A DNA stretch of 35,000 nucleotides, from the NCBI GenBank assembly GCA_002049455.2, contig KV919047.1, positions 7,526-42,525 on the forward strand, in the 5' to 3' direction. Source of the stretch: Porphyra umbilicalis (Eukaryota > Rhodophyta > Bangiophyceae > Bangiales > Bangiaceae). The position numbers and the translations under genes were made by a program. Shown here piece after piece: positions 1 to 10,349 of this stretch; position 1 is the first letter of the stretch; each line of letters starts with the position of its first letter. Below the pieces are notes generated by a model that did not search any database, had not been told where the DNA came from, and worked only from the letters and a program-made list of their open reading frames with translations.

Positions 1-1748
1 CGAGGCGGGCCACCTTCCCCGCCCGCCTGTGCCATGCGCGAGCACCCGCGCGGCTGCCCTACACGCGGCAGAGCCCATTGACACCTCTGACGCCCTGGAT
101 GTACGTATGACATTCTGCCGCCGGTGGGGCGTGCCATGCATGGCGTGCCAGTGCGATAAGGGACAGCACCAACTTGCTCCCGCGCGGCGCACGACGGCTG
201 CAAACGTATTGCTGCATCCCCAAGAGACATTCCCGCGCGATGGCGCGGCGTGCAGAGCCCCGGGGGAGCCACTGGAGCCGCAAACAGCTGCGATAGTTTG
301 CGATTGTTTGCGATAGTTGGTAATATTGGTGATGGCAGTGCCCCGAGGCGGGCACCTTCCCCGCCCGCCTGTGCCATGCGCGAGCACCCGCGCGGCTGCC
401 CTACACGCGGCAGAGCCGGCATTGACACCTCTGACGCCCTGGATGTACGTATGACATTCTGCCGCCGGTGGGGCGTGCCATGCATGCGTGCCAGTGCGAT
501 AAGGGACAGCACCAACTTGCTCCCGCGCGGCGCACGACGGCTGCAAACGTATGCTGCATCCCCAAGAGACATTCCCGCGCGATGGCGCGGCGTGCAGAGC
601 CCCGGGGGAGCCACTGGAGCCGCAAACAGCTGCGATAGTTTGCGATAGTTTGCGATAGTTGGTAATAATTGGGATGGCAGTGCCCCGAGGCGGGCCACCT
701 TCCCCCCGCCTTGCCATCGCGAGCACCCGCGCGGCTGCCCTACACGCGGCAGAGCCGGCATTGACACCTCTGACGCCCTGGATGTACGTATGACATTCTG
801 CCGCCGGTGGGGCGTGCCATGCATGGCGTGCCAGTGCGATAAGGGACACACCAACTTGCTCCCGCGCGGCGCACGACGGCTGCAAACGTATCGCTGCATC
901 CCCCAAGAGACATTCCCCGCGATGGCGCGGCCGTCCAGAGCCCCGGGAAGCCACTGGACCGCAAACAGGTGCGATAGTTGCGATAGTTTGCGATAGTTGG
1001 TAATAATTGGGATGGCAAGTGCCCCGAGGCGGGCCACCTTCCCCGCCCGCCTGTGCCATGCGCGAGCACCCGCCGGCTGCCCTACACGCGGCAGAGCCGG
1101 CATTGACACCTCTGACGCCCTGGATGTACGTATGACATTCTGGCCGCCGGTGGGGCGTGCCATGCATGGCGTGCCAGTGCGATAAGGGACAGCACCAACT
1201 TGCCTCCCGCGCGGGCGCACGAACGGCTGCAAACGTATTGCTGCATCCCCAAGAGACATTCCCGCGCGATGGCGCGGCGTGCAGAGCCCCGGGGAGCCAC
1301 TGGAAGCCCGCAAACAGCGTGCGATAGTTTGCGATAGTTTGCGATAGTTGGTAATAATTGGGATGGCAGTGCCCCGAGGCGGGCCACCTTCCCCGCCCGC
1401 CTGTGCCATGCGCGAGCACCCGCGCGGCTGCCTCCACACGCGGCAGAGCCGGCATTGACACCTCTGACGCCCTGGATGTACGTATGACATTTCTGCCGCC
1501 GGTGGGGCGTGCCATGCATGGCGTGCCAGTGCGATAAGGGACAGCACCAACTTGCTCCCGCGCGGCGACGACGGCTGCAAACGTATTGCTGCATCCCCAA
1601 GAGACATTCCCGCGCGATGGCGCGGCGTGCAGAGCCCCGGGGAGCCACTGGAGCCGCAAACAGCTGCGATAGTTTGCGATAGTTTGCGATAGTTGGTAAT
1701 AATTGGGATGGCAGTGCCCCGAGGCGGGCCACCTTCCCCGCCCGCCTG
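1..1748. repeat. Satellite array 1, unit about 345 bases, indel-rich
   Basis: About five tandem copies of a GC-rich unit. The marker GATGGCA(A)GTGCCCCGAGG recurs near 332, 673, 1012, 1357 and 1708, so spacing drifts between 339 and 351. Each unit carries an AT-richer patch of three 11-base steps (TGCGATAGTT) followed by GGTAATAATTGGGATGG. Compared with the second array at 10998-12505 the units here show many one-base gains and losses, which looks more like uncorrected long-read sequence than biological drift. The array runs off the left edge of the window and stops in mid-unit at the N at 1749. Short open frames inside it are by-products of the repeat and are not called. Confidence 0.95.
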
Positions 1749-1749
1749 N
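1749..1749. other. Ambiguous base (N) at an assembly join
   Basis: The only N in the window. It sits exactly where the satellite stops in mid-unit and unrelated AT-richer sequence begins, so it most likely marks a gap-fill join. Linkage of the satellite to the DNA on its right should not be taken for granted. Confidence 0.85.
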
Positions 1750-2246
1750 AAAATCATCAGAGCGGGGTGTGCTTCGTTGTGTCACTATCATAGGAGAAAG
1801 AAATAGAAGAGGTGCTGTTTGTTTTTTCCATGTGCCGCTTGAGGTATGGGGGCGTCACAATCATAGCTATTCGTATTTTTGAAAATCCAAATGACACATC
1901 ATTCGACGCACCCCCGGTACTACCTCCGGCGGGGCGGCAACGCCCGCCGCGCAGCCGGTCGCGGCGCGGGGGGGGCGCCCCTGCCGACGGCCGTCGTGGG
2001 GTCGACGCCGCAGGGGGGCGCCCCCGCCCACGCAGAGGGGGCCACCCCCGCCGCGCCGTTGCCGGCATGGTTGGTGGCGCTCCCTGGTGGCGACGGCGGC
2101 GGCCTCACAGCACCCCGGCCAAATCTAGTAAGATGAAACATTATACTACATCACGTCCATCGCGCGCGTGCGCAAAAAAAGGCCCGCGCCCCCCATCCGT
2201 GACCTTCCCCACGCGCGAGCGGCTCCCAGCACGTCGCCCGTCCCCG
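1750..2246. other. Intergenic, no supported gene
   Basis: A short AT-richer stretch (1750-1900) passes into very GC-rich DNA. Open frames occur on both strands but all are Arg/Pro/Ala low-complexity translations with no recognisable domain. I see no RNA gene or clear promoter here. Confidence 0.6.
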
Positions 2247-2857
2247 TCACATCCCCGCCGGCAGGCCCGCCGCCTTGGCGGCCTTGGCGGCCTCGGCTGC
2301 CGCCTTGCGCACCAGCCGTCGCGCGTCGGCGTAGCTGCAGCTCGGCGTCAGGGCCAGCGCTTGAATTTCGCCATCTCCCCGCCCCTTCCCCCCCCTGCCC
2401 CCCTTCTGCCTCCCCCCGGCGCCAAGCGACAACATCCCGGCGCCACCGCCGCCAGCCGCACGAGCTGCTCCGCCACTTCGGCGGCCAACCACCGGTCGGG
2501 GTGCGCCGCCGCCACCGACGCAACGGCGGCTGGCCACGGGGCGCGCCTGCGGTGCCGACGCCGCAGCGCCGACCGCACGGCAACGAGGTTGATGGGCAGC
2601 TGCACCGCCGCGCACGCGGCGGGCGCGTGCGTCGCGCGTGCCGCCTCCGCCGGCGACGCGGCGTCGCGGTCGCACACGCGCTCGAGGGGGGGGCCCACAT
2701 CTGCGCCCCCGTCGGCCGCTGAGCCGCCGCTGTGCGCGGCCGCACCCGCCGCGACGGCCGGCGCCGGTGGCGGTCGCGGCGGGGCGGTCTCCCCCCCACC
2801 CCCCCCGACCTTCACCGCCACATCCGCCGCCGCGAGCGCGGCCGTCTCCCCCGCCAC
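2247..2857 (-). pseudogene. Possible minus-strand coding fragment, unrecognised, frame-broken
   Basis: Two minus-strand open frames look more protein-like than their surroundings. The upstream one (from 2857) includes LPINLVAVRSALRRR and a helix-like AAHPDRWLAAEVAEQLVRLA. The downstream one, ending at a TGA at 2247, contains SYADARRLVRKAAAEAAK. They are in different frames, and the shift equals one missing base; the C/G homopolymers near 2380-2410 are the likely place. Together they suggest the C-terminal end of an alpha-helical protein. The 5' part is unresolved: upstream frames enter the tandem repeat at 3.27-4.19 kb. I recognise no family. It could also be chance coding potential in very GC-rich DNA. 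Confidence 0.3.
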
Positions 2858-3193
2858 CGCCCTCGCCGCCGCGCGGCGGCGTGCGCGGACGCCGCGCGGC
2901 AGAGAAGGCGCTCCCCGAGAAGCCGCCGCCGCGAAGCGACTACCGCGGGCGACTCAGCCGACACGGGCGAGGAGGTCGCATCGGCGCTGTCGCCGCCGGC
3001 GAGGGCCGGCGCCGTCGTCGCGCCGCCGTGTGAGCCTCAGCCGGTGACGCACGCGGAAGGTTGGTGGGCCGCGGGCAGCGGCATCGCCACCGGGACGAGA
3101 TCCAGCACGGGCACGGGCTTGCCTCAAGCGCTGCCGGCACCACCCGCCAGCCGCAGACCCGCTGCGGCGGGCGGTGTCGTCTAGGGCACGGAA

Positions 3194-4228
3194 ATGGCGG
3201 CGACGAACCCAGCTGCGGCGCGGGCGCCGCGTCCGCCACGCGCATACCGTGGCGGCACGACAGCGCAAACGACGCCCACGCAAAGCGCGGGCAAGCCAGC
3301 AACACACAACGCGCCGCCCACCGCGCCCAGCGCCCGCGCCGTAGCGACAATAACGCCAGGCCCGGCGACACAGCCGGCGCCCGCGCAAAGCGCGGGCAAG
3401 CCAGCAACACACAACGCGCCGCACACCGCGCCCAGCGCCCGCGCCGTAGCGACAGGCAAGCCAGGCACGGCGACCCAGCCGGCGCCCGCGCAAAGCGCGG
3501 GCAAGCCAGCAACACACAACGCGCCGCCCACCGCGCCCGGCGCCCGCGCCGTAGCGACAGGCAAGCCAGGCACGGCGACCCAGCCGGCGCCCGCGCAAAG
3601 CGCGGGCAAGCCAGCAACACACAACGCGCCGCCCACCGCGCCCGGCGCCCGCGCCGTAGCGACAGGCAAGCCAGGCACGGCGACCCAGCCGGCGCCCGCG
3701 CAAAGCGCGGGCAAGCCAGCAACACACAACGCGCCGCCCACCGCGCCCGGCGCCCGCGCCGTAGCGACAGGCAAGCCAGGCACGGCGACCCAGCCGGCGC
3801 CCGCGCAAAGCGCGGGCAAGCCAGCAACACACAACGCGCCGCCCACCGCGCCCGGCGCCCGCGCCGTAGCGACAGGCAAGCCAGGCACGGCGACCCAGCC
3901 GGCGCCCGCGCAAAGCGCGGGCAAGCCAGCAACACACAACGCGCCGCACACCGCGCCCGGCGCCCGCGCCGTAGCGACAGGCAAGCCAGGCACGGCGACC
4001 CAGCCGGCGCCCGCGCAAAGCGCGGGCAAGCCAGCAACACACAACGCGCCGCCCACCGCGCCCGGCGCCCGCGCCGTAGCGACAGGCAAGCCAGGCACGG
4101 CGACCCAGCCGGCGCCCGCGCAAAGCGCGGGCAAGCCAGCAACACACAACGCGCCGCCCACCTCGCCCAGCGCCTGCGCCGTCGCGGCAGTCGAGCCGGT
4201 CACGGCATCGCGACCGGCGCTCACGTAA
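3194..4228 (+). CDS. Possible 35-residue-repeat protein (uncertain)
   Basis: An ATG-initiated open frame of 344 codons ending in TAA that contains all nine 105-base units. The repeat peptide is rich in Ala, Pro and Thr, with cores such as QSAGKPATHNAPPTAP and GARAVATGKPGTATQPAPA; composition is that of a disordered, possibly O-glycosylated or wall-type protein. There is no signal peptide at the N-terminus and no other domain. Overlapping frames on both strands are equally long because the period is a multiple of three, so openness alone is not evidence. The ATG and the non-repeat start (MAATNPAAARAP) are the only reasons to prefer this frame. Confidence 0.2.
   Translation: MAATNPAAARAPRPPRAYRGGTTAQTTPTQSAGKPATHNAPPTAPSARAVATITPGPATQPAPAQSAGKPATHNAPHTAPSARAVATGKPGTATQPAPAQSAGKPATHNAPPTAPGARAVATGKPGTATQPAPAQSAGKPATHNAPPTAPGARAVATGKPGTATQPAPAQSAGKPATHNAPPTAPGARAVATGKPGTATQPAPAQSAGKPATHNAPPTAPGARAVATGKPGTATQPAPAQSAGKPATHNAPHTAPGARAVATGKPGTATQPAPAQSAGKPATHNAPPTAPGARAVATGKPGTATQPAPAQSAGKPATHNAPPTSPSACAVAAVEPVTASRPALT
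3270..4190. repeat. 105-base tandem repeat, about nine copies
   Basis: The core CAAAGCGCGGGCAAGCCAGC starts at about 3281, 3386, 3491, 3596, 3701, 3806, 3911, 4016 and 4121, an exact 105-base period. The middle copies are almost identical and the outer ones diverge. Because 105 is 35 codons, several frames on both strands stay open across the whole array. On the plus strand, 3194-4228 would give an Ala/Pro/Thr-rich 35-residue repeat protein starting at an ATG. On the minus strand an Ala/Leu/Cys-rich one is possible. Nothing in the sequence decides between these and no coding, so only the repeat is called with confidence. Confidence 0.95.
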
Positions 4229-4319
4229 AGCACGCGCAGGGCGAGGGCGGTCCTGTCGGTGGGCATGCAGACGAGATGCGACGCTTGGGCATTCTCGTCA
4301 GCTGCTAGCGGGAGGGCGT

Positions 4320-4387
4320 GCGCACCGGGAGGGTGTGCGCACCGGGAGGGTGTGCGCACCGGGAGGGCGTGCGCACCGGGAGGGCGG
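4320..4387. repeat. 17-base direct repeat, four copies
   Basis: GCGCACCGGGAGGG(T/C)GT is repeated four times without spacers, at 4320, 4337, 4354 and 4371. The last copy ends in GG instead of GT. No coding or regulatory role can be assigned. Confidence 0.9.
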
Positions 4388-4669
4388 TTTGAGCGCACGA
4401 ATTTCTTGTTTCATTTCAGAATGCCCCTCTTACAGTACTCTCTTACATTACCTTGCGCTTCAGCCTATCAGAGAGCGACAGTTCTGGCGAGCGAAGAATC
4501 CAGTGTCACTGATCAATGCAAGGCTGGGACTGGGTGCCATTTTCTCGGTGCCGCGACCACGCACAGTCGGGCCGGCTCGCCGCCGGGCTTTCACGCCAAC
4601 CATCCGACACCGGCTGCGATAGCAGCCGTCCACTGCAACTTGTTCTCCTTGCTCACTCCGCGTGGCACT

Positions 4670-4706
4670 ACCACCACGACCACGACCACCACCACCACCA
4701 CCATCC

Positions 4707-4750
<44 letters not shown>

Positions 4751-4751
4751 C
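4670..4751. repeat. Trinucleotide microsatellites (ACC)n then (GGC)n
   Basis: An ACC/ACG-type trinucleotide run is followed directly by TGGTGG and a pure GGC run of about a dozen units. Such tracts are length-unstable and make neighbouring reading frames unreliable. Confidence 0.9.
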
Positions 4752-5046
4752 GTGCCCCACCAAGAGATCGTGGCCCCTGAGAGGGCGCGGCCGCCGAGAG
4801 GGCGCGGCCGCCGAGCGGGTGTAGGCACCGGGAGGACATACCTGCAGGCCCGTGGCCGCAGTGCCAGCGCAGGAGTCCCATCCGGCGGCAGTCGCCGCAG
4901 CGTGCCGTTGGCCGCCTCGCCGCCGGTGCCGCGGGTGCGCAGCCGCCACGCGGCGCTCCTCGCCAGCCGCTCGTGCGGCACCGCCAGCAGCGCGTCTGGG
5001 ACACACGGCGGGCGGCGGCGGGCGGACGGCGCCCGCGCATCGGCGG

Positions 5047-5077
<31 letters not shown>

Positions 5078-5939
5078 TCGGGGGCGCCCCCCCACGGTCG
5101 GCCCGACCGGGCGACCGGCGTCGGCCCCCCCGCGCACGCCCCCGTCGGCGTTGCCGCCGCTTGAGGCGCTCCGCCTGCCCCCCGCCCGCGCGTCCGCGTC
5201 GCCCCCGCGGTCGCTTGCCGTGGCGCCGGCGACGGTGGCGGCGGGGCTCCTCTCGTCCGCGGCACGCCGTCGCCCCCGCCGTCCCCGCGGGTGGCGGCGG
5301 CGGCGGCGGCGGCGGCGGCCGCGACAGCGGCGGCGACGGCCGTCGCCAACCACCACGACGGCGACACGGGCCACCACTCCTCCGCCATCCCCCAGACGCC
5401 CCCCCACCCCACCGTCGCCAACGCGGCGGCCGTCTACGCTTCTGCCGCGGCGCGGCTGCTCCCCCACCCCCCCCACATGCCCCGCTCCTTTTACGCGGCG
5501 GCCATTGCCGCCGGCGTGGCGGTTCCCCCCATTGCCGCCGGCGTGACGGTCCCCACCCCCCCCCCCCCGCGGCGCGTCGGCCGACGCCTACCCCCTCCCC
5601 GCCGCCCTCCTCCGCAAAAGCAGGGCCCCCGGTTTGGCAGGTCTCCGCCAAGAAGGCGGCCGCCGCCGACCGTCAGTCCGGCCACCAAATTAGTCACATG
5701 CGGTGGGTGGGGAGCGGTCGCGTCCACTCCACCGCGGCGCATGCTCGTTCTCCCCGACGGAGGGGGTCGGCACCGTTGTTGTCAAACTGTGCCTGGGACC
5801 GGGGGGAGGCGGGGGGGGGGAGGGAAGGGTCCTTCGTTGTCGGGGAGAGGGAAAAGAAAGGAAGAGAGATAATACGAGGCTTAGGTGCAGCACACACGAG
5901 GCAAGGGGTGGGGGGGGCAAGCTCAAGTGACGCGGGGGG

Positions 5940-6290
5940 AGTGGGGGGAGCGGGGGGGGGGGGCAGCAGACACACGAGCCAACCGCACACGCCACCGTCA
6001 CCGCGGGGGGGGCGGAGGGGGAGCGGGGGGGTAGCAGCAGACGCACCAGTGAACCGCACAAGCCACCGCCACCGCGGGGGGAGCGGCACCGGGGGGGGGA
6101 GCGGCACCGGGGTGGACGCACGAGTCAACCGCACGCGCCACCGCCGCTGCAAAGGGAGCAGGGGGGGAGCGAGGGGGGAGCAGCAGACGTACGAGTCAAC
6201 AATATACGCCACCGCCACTGCGGGGGGGGGGCAGGGGGGTGGCAGCGGACGCACGAGTCCACCACACGCGCCACCGCCACCTTTCGCTGC
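5940..6290. repeat. Degenerate G-rich minisatellite, about five units of 63-78 bases
   Basis: A core like GACGCACGAGTCAACCGCAC recurs near 5967, 6036, 6114, 6184 and 6247. Each copy is followed by CGCCACCGCCAC and a run of 6-10 G. Period varies with the G runs. On the G-rich strand the regularly spaced G blocks could form quadruplexes (inference). Confidence 0.75.
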
Positions 6291-6480
6291 CACCACCGCC
6301 ACGCCGACGGCTGCCGGCGGCACCTCGGCTGCTGCTGTCCGACGGCTCTGCCCGTGACGACCGAGGGCGACGCGGTCGTCGTCGACAGTGGCGGGCAAAA
6401 GGTGGGTGGCAGCTGGTCGGAGGCTGCAGAGACTTGCATGGGCGGCACGGCCATCGCCAGCTTGTCAATCCGTCTGCACG

Positions 6481-8150
6481 CGAGTAAATACCGGTTAGCC
6501 TTCCAAGAGGTGCACATTTTTTCTTACGATCGTGTTGCCTTGCATCCCCAAAAGTGCATGGGTGTGGTCAAAATCTGCTGAGAACGTGAGAGCTTCTCGT
6601 TGTGCTGTGCGGGACGAGGAGTGGGGGACTGCGCGAGGTGGTGAGAAGCGATCCAGATCGAGCCAAAGCCATGGGTGCCGAAGTTCTAGTCTTCACGTTC
6701 AAGAATGCAGGTACACAAGCTTCCTATAGCACCTCATCGATGCCAGGGCCACCATAGCCTCTTCGGAAAGCACGGCTGCATGCTTCTGGGTGATAAATTC
6801 AGTCCGTACGGGGCCATTGAGGCCACTTTGCAGAGCGACCTGCAGTGATCCGCACGCGGTTTCTCCCGGAATGCGCGATTTGGAGTAACGTGGTTTAGAC
6901 CTTGCTGTGCAGGGGGGAGTCGTCCACCTTCGCCGTCGCCACCCCTTTCGTCTCCCCCGCCAAGCGCCGCCTCACCGGCGGCAGCGTCGATGCCCGGCGG
7001 CACTGCCGCCGCCGCGGGGGTGCCGGAGGGTGGGCGGCAGTGGAGTGGGTGCGGGCCCTGGGTGGGGCGCCGGAGCGGGGGGGCAGCTGACCATCCCAAA
7101 GGCCGGAGGTGTGGGTGGGCCAGGGGCGGACGGCAACAACCGCGCCGTCGCCTCCTCTGCCGTACCGGCGCTCGCCGCCGCCACGAAATCACCTCCCGCT
7201 GCCGCCTCGCTGCCGTTGCTGCCGTCGCCGCCCGGCGCTACCACCTCGGTCGCCACCCTCGCCGATCCGCCGTCGCCGCGCCCAGGGCGGGAAGGACGCC
7301 TTGGTGCAGCGGGTGGGAGACCGGCACGTGTCCCGCCCGTGCTGCAGCCGAAGTCACCGCCGCCGCACGCCGCCGCGCCGCCATCGTCGACGACGCACGA
7401 CGGTGCTGGCGCCGCCCGGTCGATGCCTGCCGGGCGGCGGCAGGGGAAGAAGGTGCGGGTGTGGGCGGGGGGCTGGAGCGGAGGAGGTGCTCGCCTTGGG
7501 GGCGGAACAGAGGCGCAGGCGGGCCAGCAGTGGACGGCGGCTCCCTCGCTGTGGCCGCTCCAGCACCCAGCAGGGACCGCATGTGCCCACCGCCACCACT
7601 CCATCGCCCAGAGCCACCTCCCCGCCACAACCGCGCCGCCGCTATTCGCCGCCATGGCCCCATCACTGCCACCCGCGAACGTCGCCGCACCTGTCGCAAG
7701 GCCGCGCGGGGCGATGTGGCTTGGGGAAAAGAAGGATGCCCGACGCTTATCTGGCGAGCAAAGGAAGATGTGAACGATGGCGAGCCAGTCACTGCGCCCT
7801 CCCCCGCCGTATTGGCATCCACGCGGGCCGCTGCGGCCACGCCAGCGCCAATGACAAAGCCACTGAAGGTGGACGGCCACGTCCGTCTTCTCGACCGCCT
7901 CCACCTCAACCGACGCAGCGTCCGCGGAGTGAAGGCTGCCGCGGTACGCCTTCGCGGTAGGCATCCCGCGCACTGCCTAACGACCACGAGGCGGACCCCA
8001 ACGGCGGAGAAGGTGGCAACGAACGCACTGTCGACGGCCGCGTAGACGCTGTCGCCGCGGTTTCAGGCCCCAGCGGTGCGGGTATTCGTGGGAAGGCGCC
8101 CAGACCGTCGCCAGGGATGACGTACTTGACGAAGAAAGGGGCACGACTGC
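6481..8150. other. No supported gene; GC-rich mixed frames
   Basis: 6481-6900 is of ordinary composition with only short open frames and no visible RNA gene. 6900-8050 is GC-rich with overlapping frames on both strands, all without a recognisable domain. Minus-strand patches just downstream of the kinase-like gene (for example VYAAVDSAFVATF near 8020-8050 and FVKYVIPGDGLGAF near 8080-8140) could be a further exon of that gene, see the candidate intron. Confidence 0.45.
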
Positions 8151-8268
8151 AGGAGGGCATGGCGAGGGGAAGGGGGAAGGGAGAGGAGGTGACAGATGGA
8201 CAGATGCTGAGAGAGGAGGTAAAGCAGGGGGGCGAAAAAGCCGCGGGCTTGGGACACTCGCCACCCTT
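8151..8268 (-). other. Candidate spliceosomal intron at the 3' end of the kinase-like gene
   Basis: Read on the minus strand, the last kinase-like codons run into AG|GTAAGG (8270-8263), an almost perfect 5' splice site that overlaps the TAA stop. About 118 bases downstream, after a long C/T-rich tract, lies CTCCTGCAG, a good 3' splice site ending at about 8151. Splicing would remove the TAA and join to a frame reading RAPFFVKYVIPGDGL. Alternatively the TAA is the real stop and this is 3' UTR. Confidence 0.35.
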
Positions 8269-10269
8269 ACCTCTCATCCTGGAAAGCATCATCGATGAAT
8301 TGTATAAGCTTGGGGAAGCCTTGAAACGCAGCCATGACGCCTGGAACGCGAGCGTTCTCGTCTTGTAGAACTTGCTTCATGTCGGCAACGCTCGTTACTG
8401 TGCCGGGGTCGACGACTACCATGTCGTCGTAATCGACCAACCGCCAGGAGCCGTCGGCCACCACCACAATGTTCGGCTCCCGCAAGTCGTAGTAGATGAG
8501 CCCACGACGAGCCAACCAGACCACCGCCTTGGAGATGGCGCGGACTCCCTGCTCGTCGGCAGAAGAAGAAGCCTGCAGCTGAAGCGAGGTTGCTTCGCGA
8601 CCGACAATGAAGTCCATGGTCACCGCAACTGCGAAGATCCCGTACCACAGGTTGGCCTGAACAAGCGCCTCAGGTACCAAGTGCAGTTCGCCTTTGTCCG
8701 AAGCCTCATCCCATGTAGCTCGATATGTTCGGTACGTCCGGTAGAGGCGACGAAAGAAGCCGGCCGGCTGGAGGAAGGCGTCGAAAGCGGAGCAGGTAAT
8801 TACCTTGACGAACTGGTTGCAAAGCAACGTCTCTTGACCTGTGTGAAGCTCCGTCGGTCCTGTTGCCCACGAAACCTTGCGCGACGACCGGATGTCCCAC
8901 TCAACCTTGCTGCTGTCCAGGTCTACGAACTCCTTGTACGAGATGTCAGGCAACGCCGCGAGCGCGTCCTTGTGTTGGTCGGAGCCCAAGAAGAAAGGCT
9001 GGCTAAACGGCGTGGCAAACAGCTTGCCGACCCACTCGACAGCGACAAAGTAACCGCAATAAGGGAAGCAGACCAGCCCGTATCCAACGGGGGGGTGGCA
9101 TAGAACCGGTGCAAAGACGTGCCGGTGAACAGGGAGTCGACCATCGACATCGTCACGTACGTCAGCAGCTCGTTCCACGTGTGTTTGCTGCCGATAGACT
9201 TTACCTCAGCGTTGAAACCAGGATGCAAGACACCAGAGCGCACGTGAAGTTCTGGGTTGCACGCCCACGGCAAGCTGACGGGTCGGAACGACGACACAGC
9301 ATCTGCGCCCCCGTACAGGGCAGTTGCAGACTTGGTATCGGTGATGCTGCTTCTCTCGCCCACGGCCCGCACCCACGCAGGTAGCAGCGACGCAGCAAGG
9401 TTGTCGAAGCGGCCCTCATCCAGCAGCCCATCAAGGGGTAGGTTCAGCTTCCGGATGGCGCTCAATGGGTCACCCACGACCGCCGGATGCTGGAAGACAG
9501 GTCCGTCCAGGGAGAAACTGGCAAGTGCTGAACGAAGTAGTGCATCACTGCCAGCCCGAACGGGGGAGGCTACACGAATAGGGGAGAGAACCTTGGACAT
9601 GAGCTCCTCATAGGTGCACTGAAGCGAGGAGCCACCAACGTCCGGAACCGACGCTGTGGGGTTGCTCTGCCTGGCAGTTTCTTGCCGCCGCAGATTCAAG
9701 ATCTGTGCATGAAGTCCGGCGCACCTCTGCTTCACAATTTTCTCCCTCCGCTTCTCGTGCGGGAGCAGAACCCGCTCCAGCTGGTCGAAGTCATCTCGTT
9801 GGTTGTCCTCCACCTCCAGCCGCACCTTGAGAGCCTTGATGTCCCTTCCAATCTTCACGTTGCGCACTAACGGCACGCGACTGCTCCACAGCGCAGATTT
9901 CTGCCGCCCGAGCTCCAGAACCTCAGCCTGTAGAGCGGTAGTCCTGTCATGCGCCGTCTGTTCTTGTCGCTGCTCTTGCTCAGTCAGGTCACGCTGCAGC
10001 TCGCTCAGCTTGTCCTGGCGATCTAGCTCCACTTTTTCCCGCACCCGGAGGTCGTCGATAGCCTCGTCAATGAGCGCGATGGCGTCGATCAGGTTCGGGT
10101 TGTCCATGATGCCGCGCAACCGCAGGTGAGCGAGGATGCCAATGCGTGGCGATTCCGGGCTGGCCGTGGCGACATTGGCACCACGGCGGGGGCCAAAAGA
10201 GTGGGGGGCGACTACAGTACCAGCGGCGGCGGCAGAGGAGGCGAGGGCAGCGGTCGCGACCGCGGCCAC
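8267..10269 (-). pseudogene. Coiled-coil / nuclease-like / protein-kinase-like protein (Crinkler-type), one-base frameshift
   Basis: Seen: the first frame opens at 10269. Its second Met, at 10107 (MDNPNLIDAIALIDEAIDDL), is a plausible alternative start because the residues before it are Ala-rich and lie next to a minisatellite. Residues 60-195 form a long charged coiled coil. Near 350-357 is PGFNAEVKS, an E-x-K as in PD-(D/E)xK nucleases. The frame breaks at a G7 run (9089-9095); one more base restores a second frame that ends at a TAA at 8267. That part holds a possible VAIK-type Lys (FVKVI), a catalytic-loop DLREPN and LVDYDD in place of DFG, in the right order for a kinase fold. Known: a nuclease domain followed by a kinase-like domain is described for eukaryotic Crinkler effectors. 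Inferred: this is such a protein. A homopolymer sequencing error may explain the break, in which case the gene is intact. Confidence 0.6.
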
Positions 10270-10349
10270 GGCAGGGCGGCGGGAACAGCGGGTCAGAGGT
10301 CAGCCGGGCAATGGGCTGACCACCGAGATACGGCAGCGGCCACGGGTGG

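Larger units (their letters stand above)
4388..6480. other. GC-rich low-complexity region without a callable gene
   Basis: Several long frames on both strands overlap here. All are dominated by Arg, Pro, Ala and Gly runs produced by (ACC)n/(GGC)n at about 4670-4751, by GGC runs near 5040 and 5290, and by G runs after 5800. A minus-strand frame near 4850-5010 contains the more protein-like PDALLAVPHERLARSAAW, and a plus-strand frame near 5400-5540 contains VANAAAVYASAAARLLP; neither can be tied to a family or a start. A real but homopolymer-damaged gene may be hidden here. Confidence 0.5.

Noticed and set aside
1..1748. CRISPR array
   Set aside because: The whole 345-base unit repeats with no variable spacers, there are no cas genes, and the DNA looks eukaryotic.
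4852..6357. Long plus-strand frame of 501 codons
   Set aside because: Almost only Arg, Pro, Ala and Gly runs from trinucleotide repeats and G runs. Competing frames on the other strand are of equal length.
6990..8045. Plus-strand frame of 351 codons
   Set aside because: No domain, overlapped by equally long frames on both strands, and its composition follows the GC content.
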